Origin: CAYXVU01 sp964468725
Lineage (GTDB): Bacteria > Acidobacteriota > Blastocatellia > UBA7656
Assembly: GCA_964468725.1 (NCBI GenBank)
Contig: CAYXVU010000326.1
Location: 1-5,341 of the forward strand
Direction of reading: 5' to 3'
Length of the DNA stretch: 5,341 nt
Below, piece after piece: positions 1-5,273 of this stretch. The position numbers and the translations under genes were made by a program. Below the pieces are notes generated by a model. It searched no databases and had not been told where the DNA came from. It saw only the letters and a list, made by a program, of their open reading frames with translations. How positions within the stretch are numbered: position 1 is the stretch's first letter; the number at the start of each line of letters is the position of its first letter.

Positions 1-9
1 CGCAGACGA

Positions 10-48
10 ATCAGCCGCCCCCAGCAATAGGCAGGTCGGGCGGCTGAT
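10..48 (-). terminator. GC-rich hairpin after the DUF1573 gene, probable terminator
   Basis: A perfect 11-base inverted repeat, ATCAGCCGCCC at 10-20 and GGGCGGCTGAT at 38-48, encloses a 17-base loop. It begins 17 bases past the stop codon of the leftward DUF1573 gene, where an intrinsic terminator would sit. The bases after the stem in the leftward direction are only weakly T-rich (TTCGTCTG), so it may be an inefficient or factor-assisted terminator, or one that serves genes from both sides. Confidence 0.6.
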
Positions 49-64
49 CGGTCCCGGCAAGTCG

Positions 65-1150
65 TTAGTTGAAAGAAACGGAGACGGGGATTTTGAGCAT
101 CGGAACTTCCGCATCGTTGGTTTCGACGATGATTTCGCCCTTGAACTCGCCGACTTTCGTAATCTGCGCTTGATCGAATTTCAATTGCAGGATGTAAAAC
201 TGGCCTTCGGTCTCGGTCTTCACCTCAATCTTGATGAAGGGCAGCGAAGAGGTGACCTTTTTTAGCATCAAGCCGCCGTCACGAATTTTGCGAATGTAGA
301 TGGGCGGCAGATTGGTCGTCGAGAGGTCTGCCGATTTGGGCATCGTCGGCAACATAATCGTCGTCGGAGAGGCGAAGACGCGCGCGAAGACGGTCACCTC
401 AAGTTGGACGGCGACTTCGGGGAGCGCTGGGTTATCGGTGGAAAGCTTGACGGTCTGTTTATATTGACCGGGCTTGAGCGCCGGGTTGGAGGCCACAGCC
501 AGTTCGTATCGTTTGCCTTCGACGATGGGCTGCAACTGTACGGTGAAGTCGGTGCCTCCGGCTTCGACTTTGGTGATCTTGATCGGCGTTTCTTCGCGGT
601 TGTAGAAGTGCAGTTTGGTGGCGGCAGTGGTGCCGCTAATGGCGCTGGTTGTCCAGCGGTCGCTCGGCGAGATGGTCAGCGGCCCGGTGTTCTTCCCGCT
701 GATATTGCCGACTTTGGCTCCGGTTCCCGCGGCATTGAGCGGCGCGACGGGTTTGAAATAGGCGCGCAAGATCAGGCTGAAACTCGGTTTGGCCGGGTCG
801 TTGGTGGTAACATTAGCGGACTTTGAGACTTCCCCGCTATAGGCTTCGGTGTGTTCGACGGCGAGCGTGATTTTGCCCTCTTTACCGGGCGCTACGACTT
901 TATCATAATCGCTCGAGGTGCAGCCGCAACTCGGCGCGACGTTGGTGATCCGGAGTTCGGCGTCGCCTTCGTTCTTAAAGACGAAGGAGTAGCGCAGCGG
1001 GGTGCCGGGTTTAACTTCGCCGAAGTCATGCGTAAAAGACGAGATGGCGAATTTCGGTGCGGCTTTGCCAGCCGATGCACCTTGCGCCCCAACGGCCACA
1101 GCGCACCCGATCAGCAGCAGACTCATAGCGGTTTTCCATACGATTTTCAT
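65..1150 (-). CDS. Exported DUF1573 domain protein with three Ig-like repeats
   Basis: The product has 361 residues and an export signal: K2 and K6, then a hydrophobic stretch 8-22. Two processing routes are possible: a lipobox-like LIGC ending at C16, or a signal peptidase I site at ASA 25-27. Residues 34-132 match DUF1573, with the HDFGEVKPG opening at 41-49 and the hallmark SCGCT at 74-78. Two further segments of similar size follow (about 160-255 and 258-360). All three end in a related strand motif: TNDPAKP at 116, TDNPALP at 238 and TNDAEVP at 344. This suggests tandem Ig/ASH-like beta-sandwiches, of which only the first has the cysteine pair. The family's role is not known precisely; a periplasmic or surface binding or scaffold role is inference. 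The ATG at 1150 is supported by AGGAGA at 1159-1164 with good spacing. It lies 89 bases downstream of the oxidoreductase gene on the same strand. Confidence 0.9.
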   Translation of the reverse strand: MKIVWKTAMSLLLIGCAVAVGAQGASAGKAAPKFAISSFTHDFGEVKPGTPLRYSFVFKNEGDAELRITNVAPSCGCTSSDYDKVVAPGKEGKITLAVEHTEAYSGEVSKSANVTTNDPAKPSFSLILRAYFKPVAPLNAAGTGAKVGNISGKNTGPLTISPSDRWTTSAISGTTAATKLHFYNREETPIKITKVEAGGTDFTVQLQPIVEGKRYELAVASNPALKPGQYKQTVKLSTDNPALPEVAVQLEVTVFARVFASPTTIMLPTMPKSADLSTTNLPPIYIRKIRDGGLMLKKVTSSLPFIKIEVKTETEGQFYILQLKFDQAQITKVGEFKGEIIVETNDAEVPMLKIPVSVSFN

Positions 1151-1158
1151 AACCTGAT

Positions 1159-1164
1159 TCTCCT
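1159..1164 (-). promoter_or_regulatory. Ribosome binding site of the DUF1573 gene
   Basis: AGGAGA on the minus strand, 8 bases before the ATG, fixes the start that includes the complete signal sequence. Confidence 0.75.
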
Positions 1165-1193
1165 GAAATGCGCGAAGGTTTTCAGCGCCAGCC

Positions 1194-1223
1194 AGTGTAA
1201 CAAATTTCGCGCGCCCATGTCAG
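1194..1223 (-). promoter_or_regulatory. Candidate sigma70-type promoter for the DUF1573 gene
   Basis: On the minus strand CTGACA (1218-1223) and TACACT (1194-1199) are separated by 18 bases. They match the -35 consensus at 5 of 6 positions and the -10 consensus at 4 of 6. Transcription would start near 1187, leaving a leader of about 37 bases before the ATG. If real, this gene can be expressed without its upstream oxidoreductase neighbour; otherwise the two genes may be co-transcribed. Confidence 0.35.
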
Positions 1224-1239
1224 CCACTGGCAAAACATT

Positions 1240-2397
1240 TTACAAGACGGCGGTCTCATGTAAGAGCGTCCCTGTGGCGAAGCGTTTGAGTTGCAGCGGC
1301 GTCGCATCGAACAAGCGCGGCTCGCCGTACAATATCCATTCGGCGGTCAGTCGTCCGGTCACGGGCGAATGCATGACGCCATGTCCGCTAAAGCCATTGG
1401 CTACGTACAAGCCTGCGACGCTTTCGACCGGGCCGATGATGGGGTGATGATCGGGGGTCATCTCATATAGTCCTGCCCAACAGCGGCTCGGGTTGACTTC
1501 GGCTTCGGCAAACACGGGCGCGCGATGGACGGCGTGCGTCAGAGTCTTTTCGATAAAGTCGTGATCGAACTCCGTGTTGAAGCCATAGTGATGCTCCGGC
1601 TCCGGCCAAGCCAGCAGGATGCCCGGCCCTTCCCTACGAAAATGAAAGCCGGTTGACAGATCAATCACCATCGGAAATTTATCGGGCAAGCGGTCGAAGG
1701 GTTGCGTCAAAACGAGTTGACGTTTCAACGGGCGCACGGGGATTTCGACACCCGCAAGCGCAGCGATTTCCGCCGCCCAGGGGCCGCAGGCGTTGACGAC
1801 CGTGCCAGTCACGACGCGTCCGCGAGTGGTGTTTACAGCTTGAACCTTCGCCCCCTTCACTTCGATGCCCGTGACTTCGGTATTGAGCCATAACCGCGCT
1901 CCGCGTTGGCGGGCGCGGGCGGCGAAACCATTCATCACGCTATAGGGATCAACGAAACCGTCGGTCGGGCAATAACTGCCGCCGATGACATCATCAACGC
2001 GCACTTGCGGAATCATCTGTGCGATATCGGCTGGTGTAACGGCGTTGACCTTCACCCCCATGTGCAGTTGGAGTTCCCGATTGGCATTCAGATAGTCGAG
2101 GTGACGCTCTTCGGTGGCAAGGAAGAGATAACCGTGCGGCCTGTATCCGGCAGTATGGCCGGTCAAGTCTTCGAAGCGTAAAAAGCAATCAATTGAATAG
2201 AGCGACATGCGAATGTTGATCGGAGTGGAAAATTGCGCTCGCACTCCGCCCATGCTCTTGGCCGTTGACCCAAGCCCTTGATGGGCTTCGCGCTCAATCA
2301 GCAAAAGGTTTGTACAACCCAGATCGGTCAGATGATAGGCGATGCTCGAACCGACGATGCCGCCGCCGATGATGACTACATCCGCAGTATCCGTCAT
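1240..2397 (-). CDS. FAD-dependent oxidoreductase, DAO family (sarcosine oxidase beta-like)
   Basis: The product has 385 residues, a normal length for single-domain DAO-fold flavoproteins that oxidise secondary or primary amine carbons. The N-terminus is a dinucleotide-binding fold: strand DVVIIGGGIVGSS with the GxGxxG glycines at 11-16, and an acidic E35 after the second strand, expected to bind the FAD ribose. GSTAKSMGGVRAQF (43-56) is typical of the sarcosine oxidase beta/FOXRED1-like branch. The C-terminal flavin-contacting motifs are also present: GLYEMTPDHHPIIG (309-322) and ANGFSGHG (333-340). By my alignment from memory, the position of the FAD-linking cysteine of monomeric sarcosine oxidase is a glycine (about 309), so FAD is probably non-covalent. 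There is no signal peptide, so it is likely cytosolic. The substrate cannot be named; glycine oxidase, D-amino acid dehydrogenase or dimethylglycine/sarcosine-type activity all remain possible. A strong AAGGAGG precedes the ATG. Confidence 0.92.
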   Translation of the reverse strand: MTDTADVVIIGGGIVGSSIAYHLTDLGCTNLLLIEREAHQGLGSTAKSMGGVRAQFSTPINIRMSLYSIDCFLRFEDLTGHTAGYRPHGYLFLATEERHLDYLNANRELQLHMGVKVNAVTPADIAQMIPQVRVDDVIGGSYCPTDGFVDPYSVMNGFAARARQRGARLWLNTEVTGIEVKGAKVQAVNTTRGRVVTGTVVNACGPWAAEIAALAGVEIPVRPLKRQLVLTQPFDRLPDKFPMVIDLSTGFHFRREGPGILLAWPEPEHHYGFNTEFDHDFIEKTLTHAVHRAPVFAEAEVNPSRCWAGLYEMTPDHHPIIGPVESVAGLYVANGFSGHGVMHSPVTGRLTAEWILYGEPRLFDATPLQLKRFATGTLLHETAVL

Positions 2398-2406
2398 GGA
2401 AGAAAG

Positions 2407-2413
2407 CCTCCTT
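2407..2413 (-). promoter_or_regulatory. Ribosome binding site of the oxidoreductase gene
   Basis: AAGGAGG on the minus strand is a full match to the anti-Shine-Dalgarno core, about 9 bases before the ATG at 2397. It supports the start that leaves a minimal N-terminal tail before the GxGxxG strand. Confidence 0.75.
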
Positions 2414-2425
2414 GATGAAAGACGG

Positions 2426-2455
2426 AGAATACGCCAGGCGCGAGCGAGAATTCAA
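2426..2455 (-). promoter_or_regulatory. Candidate sigma70-type promoter for the oxidoreductase gene
   Basis: On the minus strand TTGAAT (2450-2455) and TATTCT (2426-2431) are 18 bases apart. The predicted start near 2419 gives a leader of roughly 22 bases that contains the ribosome binding site. It lies about 40 bases from the rightward promoter of the protease, so the two could interfere or share control. Confidence 0.45.
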
Positions 2456-2485
2456 CGCAGGGGAGGCAGCGATCACCAGGCGGTG

Positions 2486-2500
2486 CGAGTTTTTGACTCG
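2486..2500. promoter_or_regulatory. Short dyad over the rightward -35, possible operator
   Basis: CGAGT and ACTCG form a perfect inverted repeat around a 5-base centre, and the right half overlaps the TTGACT -35 of the protease promoter. The position suits a repressor site, but arms of 5 bases can occur by chance and no regulator is identified. Confidence 0.25.
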
Positions 2501-2519
2501 GCAGCAGGCTTTATATTAT
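2493..2519 (+). promoter_or_regulatory. Candidate promoter of the S41 protease gene
   Basis: TTGACT (2493-2498) is followed by the A+T-rich block TTATATTATG. TATTAT at 2514-2519 gives a 15-base spacer, somewhat short; TTATGC at 2516 would give 17 bases with a poorer -10. Transcription would begin about 15-20 bases before the ATG, just ahead of the ribosome binding site. Confidence 0.45.
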
Positions 2520-2531
2520 GCTGACAGGCAA

Positions 2532-2537
2532 AAGGAG
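2532..2537 (+). promoter_or_regulatory. Ribosome binding site of the protease gene
   Basis: AAGGAG lies 5 bases before the ATG at 2543. It supports this start, which also provides the positively charged MKKK end of the signal segment. Confidence 0.75.
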
Positions 2538-2542
2538 ATAGC

Positions 2543-4216
2543 ATGAAAAAGAAGCTCCTACCGCTGCTCTCTATCGTTCTGATCGGGGCTAGTACGCTGG
2601 CGGGTGGCTGGCTGGCTGGCGGCAGCCGCGTCAAGGGTACGCTGGCGAACACAGAGACCGTCGATTATCGGTCTTTCGGATTTGAAGAGGCCTTGAACTT
2701 CACCAAAGAGAATTATGCGGGCACACTTGACATCGAACAGCTGACGAAGTTCTCCATCGAAGGCATGTTGCATCAACTCGACCCGCACTCCTCCTTCTTC
2801 ACGCGCGCCGAATTCGAAGAGTTGCAGACCGAAACCAACAGCCGAATCTACGGCATTGGGGTTACCATCGTCCGCCGCTACGACCGCGTTTACATTCTTT
2901 CGACGACGCCGGGCGCGCCGGGGCATCGGGCCGGGCTGCGCTATGGCGATGCGATTATCCGCATTGACGGAACGGACGTAGAGAACTGGACGACCGAGCA
3001 GGTCATGCACAAAGTGCGCGGAGAAAAGGGGCAAGAGGTCGAGATTACGGTCGAGCGCGCCGGGTTGACTCAACCGCTGACGGTGCGCTTGCGCCGCGAC
3101 GAAGTGAAATTGCCGACCGTGCGCAATGTGTTTATGGTGGGGCAAGAAGGCATCGGTTATATCGGGCTGACCGGCGGCTTTTCGCGTAAGACCAGTGAGG
3201 AAGTCAGCGATGCCATCGAGCAGTTGAAACGACAAGGCATGGAGCAATTGATTCTCGATCTGCGCGGCAATCCGGGCGGGCTACTGGATCAAGCTGTTGA
3301 AGTCTCGCGAAAGTTTCTCCACCCCGGCCAGAAGGTCGTTGAAGTGCGCGGGCGCGAGAATCGCTACACGCCGGTGACCTATGACGTGCCGGATACGAAT
3401 AAACCGGAGACCATGCCGCTGGTCGTACTCATCAGCGGCAACAGCGCATCGGCATCGGAAGTCGTTGCGGGGGCGTTACAAGATCACGACCGCGCCTGGA
3501 TTGTCGGCGAAAACAGTTTCGGCAAAGGGCTAGTGCAGAACGTCAAACCCGTATGGGGGGGGGCGGGGCTGACCTTGACGGTGGCGAAGTACTACACGCC
3601 GACGGGGCGTTCGATTCAGCGAGACTACTCCGGCGTCAGTTTCTATGACTACTATTACAAGCGCCAAAATGGCGATGCCAAAAGCGGGGACGCTGGGCGT
3701 AATGATGGTGTGCAGACCGATGGCGGGCGAACCGTCTACGGCGGCGGCGGCATTACGCCGGACTTCACTCTCAAGGCAGAGGAAAAGAGTCCGCGCCTCT
3801 TCTATGGAATCTTCAGCTTTGTGCGCCAGCTTGTCGCCGGGCAGATTGCTGGCTTTCGCGAATATCGCATCAGCGAGACGCAATATCGGCAGCCCTACTC
3901 TGCCGAAACCATCAATCGCTATCCGATCAGCGAGCCGTTGCTGGCAGCCTTTCGGCAGTACCTGACGACGAAGCCGCCTTTCCAGGTTACCGATGAACAG
4001 TTCAATGCCAATCTGAATTATATTCGCACCCAGATGCGGCGCGAGATTTTGACGGCAGCCTTCGGGCCGGAGGTAGGCGAACAAGCGTATATCTCGGAAG
4101 ACAACCAATTACAGGAAGCGATTCACTCCTTCGATAAGGCTCGGCAGTTGAATGAGACGGCGCGGCGGGTTTATGGGGAAGGTGAGAAGCAGTCAGAGGT
4201 GAGACTCAAAAACTAG
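2543..4216 (+). CDS. S41 family C-terminal processing peptidase (CtpA/Prc type)
   Basis: The product has 557 residues. MKKK followed by a hydrophobic stretch (about 5-26) is a signal peptide or signal anchor, placing the enzyme in the periplasm or on the outer face of the inner membrane. A helical segment with LDPHSSFF (79-86) precedes a PDZ domain (about 103-185, YGIGV loop at 103-107), which in this family binds substrate C-termini. The TSPc protease domain runs about 190-410. SASASE (301-306) places the nucleophile at S303, FGKG gives the general base K328, and Q332 completes the set. The 25- and 4-residue spacings match those known for Ctp proteases. A Gly/Asp-rich insert (about 374-400) precedes GGGITPD. 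The last 145 residues form an extra, probably helical, region seen in longer members of the family. It would cleave exported proteins near their C-termini; the substrate is unknown. No intrinsic terminator is obvious after it. Confidence 0.95.
   Translation: MKKKLLPLLSIVLIGASTLAGGWLAGGSRVKGTLANTETVDYRSFGFEEALNFTKENYAGTLDIEQLTKFSIEGMLHQLDPHSSFFTRAEFEELQTETNSRIYGIGVTIVRRYDRVYILSTTPGAPGHRAGLRYGDAIIRIDGTDVENWTTEQVMHKVRGEKGQEVEITVERAGLTQPLTVRLRRDEVKLPTVRNVFMVGQEGIGYIGLTGGFSRKTSEEVSDAIEQLKRQGMEQLILDLRGNPGGLLDQAVEVSRKFLHPGQKVVEVRGRENRYTPVTYDVPDTNKPETMPLVVLISGNSASASEVVAGALQDHDRAWIVGENSFGKGLVQNVKPVWGGAGLTLTVAKYYTPTGRSIQRDYSGVSFYDYYYKRQNGDAKSGDAGRNDGVQTDGGRTVYGGGGITPDFTLKAEEKSPRLFYGIFSFVRQLVAGQIAGFREYRISETQYRQPYSAETINRYPISEPLLAAFRQYLTTKPPFQVTDEQFNANLNYIRTQMRREILTAAFGPEVGEQAYISEDNQLQEAIHSFDKARQLNETARRVYGEGEKQSEVRLKN
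3555..3563 (+). repeat. G9 homopolymer inside the protease gene
   Basis: Nine consecutive G residues encode part of W338-G339-G340-A341, close after the catalytic Q332. The reading frame is intact here and the protein continues into the expected AKYYTPTGRSIQ motif. Gain or loss of one G would remove the end of the protease domain and the C-terminal region. Confidence 0.9.
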
Positions 4217-4309
4217 GGGTTGCGCTATTTCCTAACTTCTTCGGCCCCACTGGCTAGAACACTTGCGCGATTGTTTTGAGTCCCACTTGTGACCACTCGT
4301 CAAATCTCA

Positions 4310-4471
4310 GGTTGCATTTGGCCATTTGAATCGCTTCCGGGAAAGCCAAAGATCAGCTGCTGATAAATACATTTTCGACCGATTTTCACAAATTCGTGTC
4401 CATCCGTCTGAATCGGCAGCCCATTTTGGCACCTAAAGCCATGTCAAATGGCCGTTTAAGAGCCTGCAACC
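4310..4471. repeat. 162-base unit bounded by two-part inverted repeats
   Basis: The left end reads GGTTGCA (4310-4316), three bases, then GGCCATTTGA (4320-4329). The right end, on the other strand, reads GGTTGCA (4465-4471), eleven bases, then GGCCATTTGA (4444-4453). The 7-base and 10-base blocks are perfect matches in the same order, and only the spacer between them differs in length (3 against 11). No clear target-site duplication flanks it. It could be a miniature transposable element, a dispersed intergenic repeat, or a large RNA stem with an internal bulge. Confidence 0.5.
4352..4364. promoter_or_regulatory. 13-base palindrome ATCAGCTGCTGAT
   Basis: ATCAGC and GCTGAT form a perfect 6-1-6 dyad inside the 162-base unit. 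The symmetry suits a site for a dimeric DNA-binding protein, but it is equally compatible with the small inner hairpin of a repeat element. No repeat copy of it was seen elsewhere in the window. Confidence 0.25.
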
Positions 4472-4551
4472 CTACCCAACAAAAAAGTCTTCGTGCTGCT
4501 CTCTGGTAAAATACCGGCTCTCGTTACAAAATCCCGCCTTCGGTAAATAAT

Positions 4552-4614
4552 GGAAGCAGCATAGTAAAGCCTATGTCTTTTCAATATACACAAACTAAAG
4601 ACCATGCTGCTTCC
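4552..4614. repeat. Long inverted repeat (hairpin) upstream of the regulator gene
   Basis: GGAAGCAGCAT at 4552-4562 pairs perfectly with ATGCTGCTTCC at 4604-4614. Allowing one mismatch the arms reach 14 bases, GGAAGCAGCATAGT against GGAAGCAGCATGGT. Inside the loop a second dyad, GTCTTT (4575-4580) and AAAGAC (4597-4602), can form a nested stem. There is no T-run at either outer edge, so a simple intrinsic terminator is unlikely. An operator, an RNA leader structure or a mobile-element end is possible. Confidence 0.65.
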
Positions 4615-4640
4615 CATCCCACCCAATTGAGACATTAACC

Positions 4641-4647
4641 AAGGAGG
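4641..4647 (+). promoter_or_regulatory. Perfect Shine-Dalgarno with no matching in-frame start
   Basis: AAGGAGG is the strongest ribosome binding site on the plus strand of this region. It lies 17 bases before the first in-frame start of the regulator (TTG 4665), which is too far. It is 9 bases before TTG 4657, which opens a different frame of 33 codons. It therefore either serves that short leader frame or is a chance or relic sequence. Confidence 0.45.
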
Positions 4648-4656
4648 ATTATCTTT

Positions 4657-4685
4657 TTGAACCCTTGTACAACGTATGGTATCCT
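4657..4685 (+). promoter_or_regulatory. Candidate extended -10 promoter for the regulator gene
   Basis: TTGAAC (4657-4662) and TATCCT (4680-4685) are separated by exactly 17 bases, and TGG directly before the -10 provides the TGn extended element. Transcription would start near 4692, 36 bases before ATG 4728. It competes with the leader-peptide reading, because it overlaps that TTG start. Confidence 0.35.
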
Positions 4686-4758
4686 GTCTGCGCTTTCAAT
4701 TTTGTCAAGCAAGGCGATCATAAGGCAATGCCTAATAATTTTCAAGCGGAAAAATTAG
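4657..4758 (+). CDS. Possible 33-residue leader peptide before the regulator
   Basis: A TTG codon 9 bases after a perfect AAGGAGG opens 33 codons, beginning MNPCTTYGILSALSILSS, that stop with TAG at 4756-4758. The stop lies two bases before an ATG (4761) in frame with the regulator, the arrangement expected for translational coupling. The peptide has a mildly hydrophobic middle and a basic end (FKRKN). No family is recognised. The frame overlaps the first 31 bases of the regulator when that is started at 4728. It may be only a chance frame, since the alternative promoter at 4657-4685 would exclude it from the message. Confidence 0.25.
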   Translation: MNPCTTYGILSALSILSSKAIIRQCLIIFKRKN

Positions 4759-5273
4759 TAATGCCTAAATTTCCAGGGCTAGTTGAGAGAATTCAAGAGG
4801 CTTTGGGAGTGAAAAACCAGACGGAAATCGCTGATAAGCTTGGCATAACTCCTGCATCCGTCTCTGGATGGAAAAGAGACGGCTTTGTTTCAATCGCTAC
4901 TTTGCTAAAGGTGGCAGAATTAAGCAATGCCTCAATCAATTGGCTATTAACCGGAAATGGACCGAAAACCGTTCTTGAATCCGGCATCCCGGCCTTACGC
5001 CTGACCCCTTCGTTGGAAGCCTACATTGTTAAGGAAGCAAAGAAGAAAGACTCTTCAAAAGAAGTTATTATTCAAGGCTTGTTGGTCGAAGCCATTCGCG
5101 AACGGATGTATTCGCAGATCAAATTGATGGAAGCCAGTGACACGCTGACGCCGAGGCCGGATTTGAAGAGTGTGCTGATTGCCCAACTGACTATCCTCGC
5201 TAAGATCGAATCGGAAGTCCTAGCCGACGCGATTCCAGAGGCTTTACAAGAGAGCCTTGAAACATTGAAGTAG
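4728..5273 (+). CDS. CI-type HTH regulator with a possible second DNA-binding domain
   Basis: From ATG 4728 the product has 181 residues. TTG 4665 would give 202, but the added residues look non-coding; ATG 4761 would give 170. No start has a good ribosome binding site at normal distance. Residues 17-79 form a helix-turn-helix of the phage CI repressor kind: QTEIADKLG (helix 2), ITPASVSGWKR (turn and recognition helix), and the family's closing INWLLTGNGP. The LexA-like Ser-Lys peptidase domain of lambda-type CI is absent, so cleavage-driven induction is not expected. Residues 88-128 read as strand ALRLTP, helix SLEAYIVKEAKKKD, SS turn and helix KEVIIQGLLVEAIRERM, a pattern resembling ribbon-helix-helix (Arc/CopG) proteins. 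The tail (about 145-181) is helical and acidic. Composition is lower in GC than the left genes (23/60 in row 4741). Targets are unknown; the hairpin and dyads upstream are candidates. Confidence 0.85.
   Translation: MPNNFQAEKLVMPKFPGLVERIQEALGVKNQTEIADKLGITPASVSGWKRDGFVSIATLLKVAELSNASINWLLTGNGPKTVLESGIPALRLTPSLEAYIVKEAKKKDSSKEVIIQGLLVEAIRERMYSQIKLMEASDTLTPRPDLKSVLIAQLTILAKIESEVLADAIPEALQESLETLK

Larger units (their letters stand above)
4217..4664. other. Stretch without a confident gene, rich in inverted repeats
   Basis: This stretch lies between the protease stop and the regulator region. I see no convincing gene on either strand. The longest notable frame is 47 codons without a usual start on the minus strand (4303-4443). 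It contains the inverted-repeat unit 4310-4471, the palindrome 4352-4364 and the hairpin 4552-4617, listed separately. Composition by eye is more A+T rich than in the genes to the left, especially from about 4360 on. The first 90 bases (4217-4308) show nothing clear, including no clean terminator for the protease. Confidence 0.7.

Noticed and set aside
1191..1231. Inverted repeat GCCAGTG / CACTGGC between the two leftward genes as a terminator
   Set aside because: The arms are only 7 bases around a 27-base loop with no T-run after it, and it overlaps the candidate promoter of the DUF1573 gene.
2558..3247. A 229-codon open frame on the minus strand within the protease gene
   Set aside because: It lies wholly antisense to a protease with intact catalytic motifs, has an Arg/Ala-rich composition typical of a GC-rich shadow frame, and shows no recognisable domain. 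The same applies to the minus-strand frame at 3530-4108 and the plus-strand frames at 404-826 and 851-1447.
4216..4247. GGGG at 4216-4219 and CCCC at 4244-4247 as a terminator of the protease gene
   Set aside because: Only 4 bases pair across a 24-base loop and no T-run follows.
4474..4480. ACCCAAC resembling the RYYYAAC core of an integron attC site
   Set aside because: No matching GTTRRRY partner or paired inner boxes were found at the right distance, and no integrase is visible.
4441..4509. A 22-codon ATG frame on the plus strand in the gene-free stretch
   Set aside because: It has no ribosome binding site, overlaps the right inverted repeat, and has no recognisable content.
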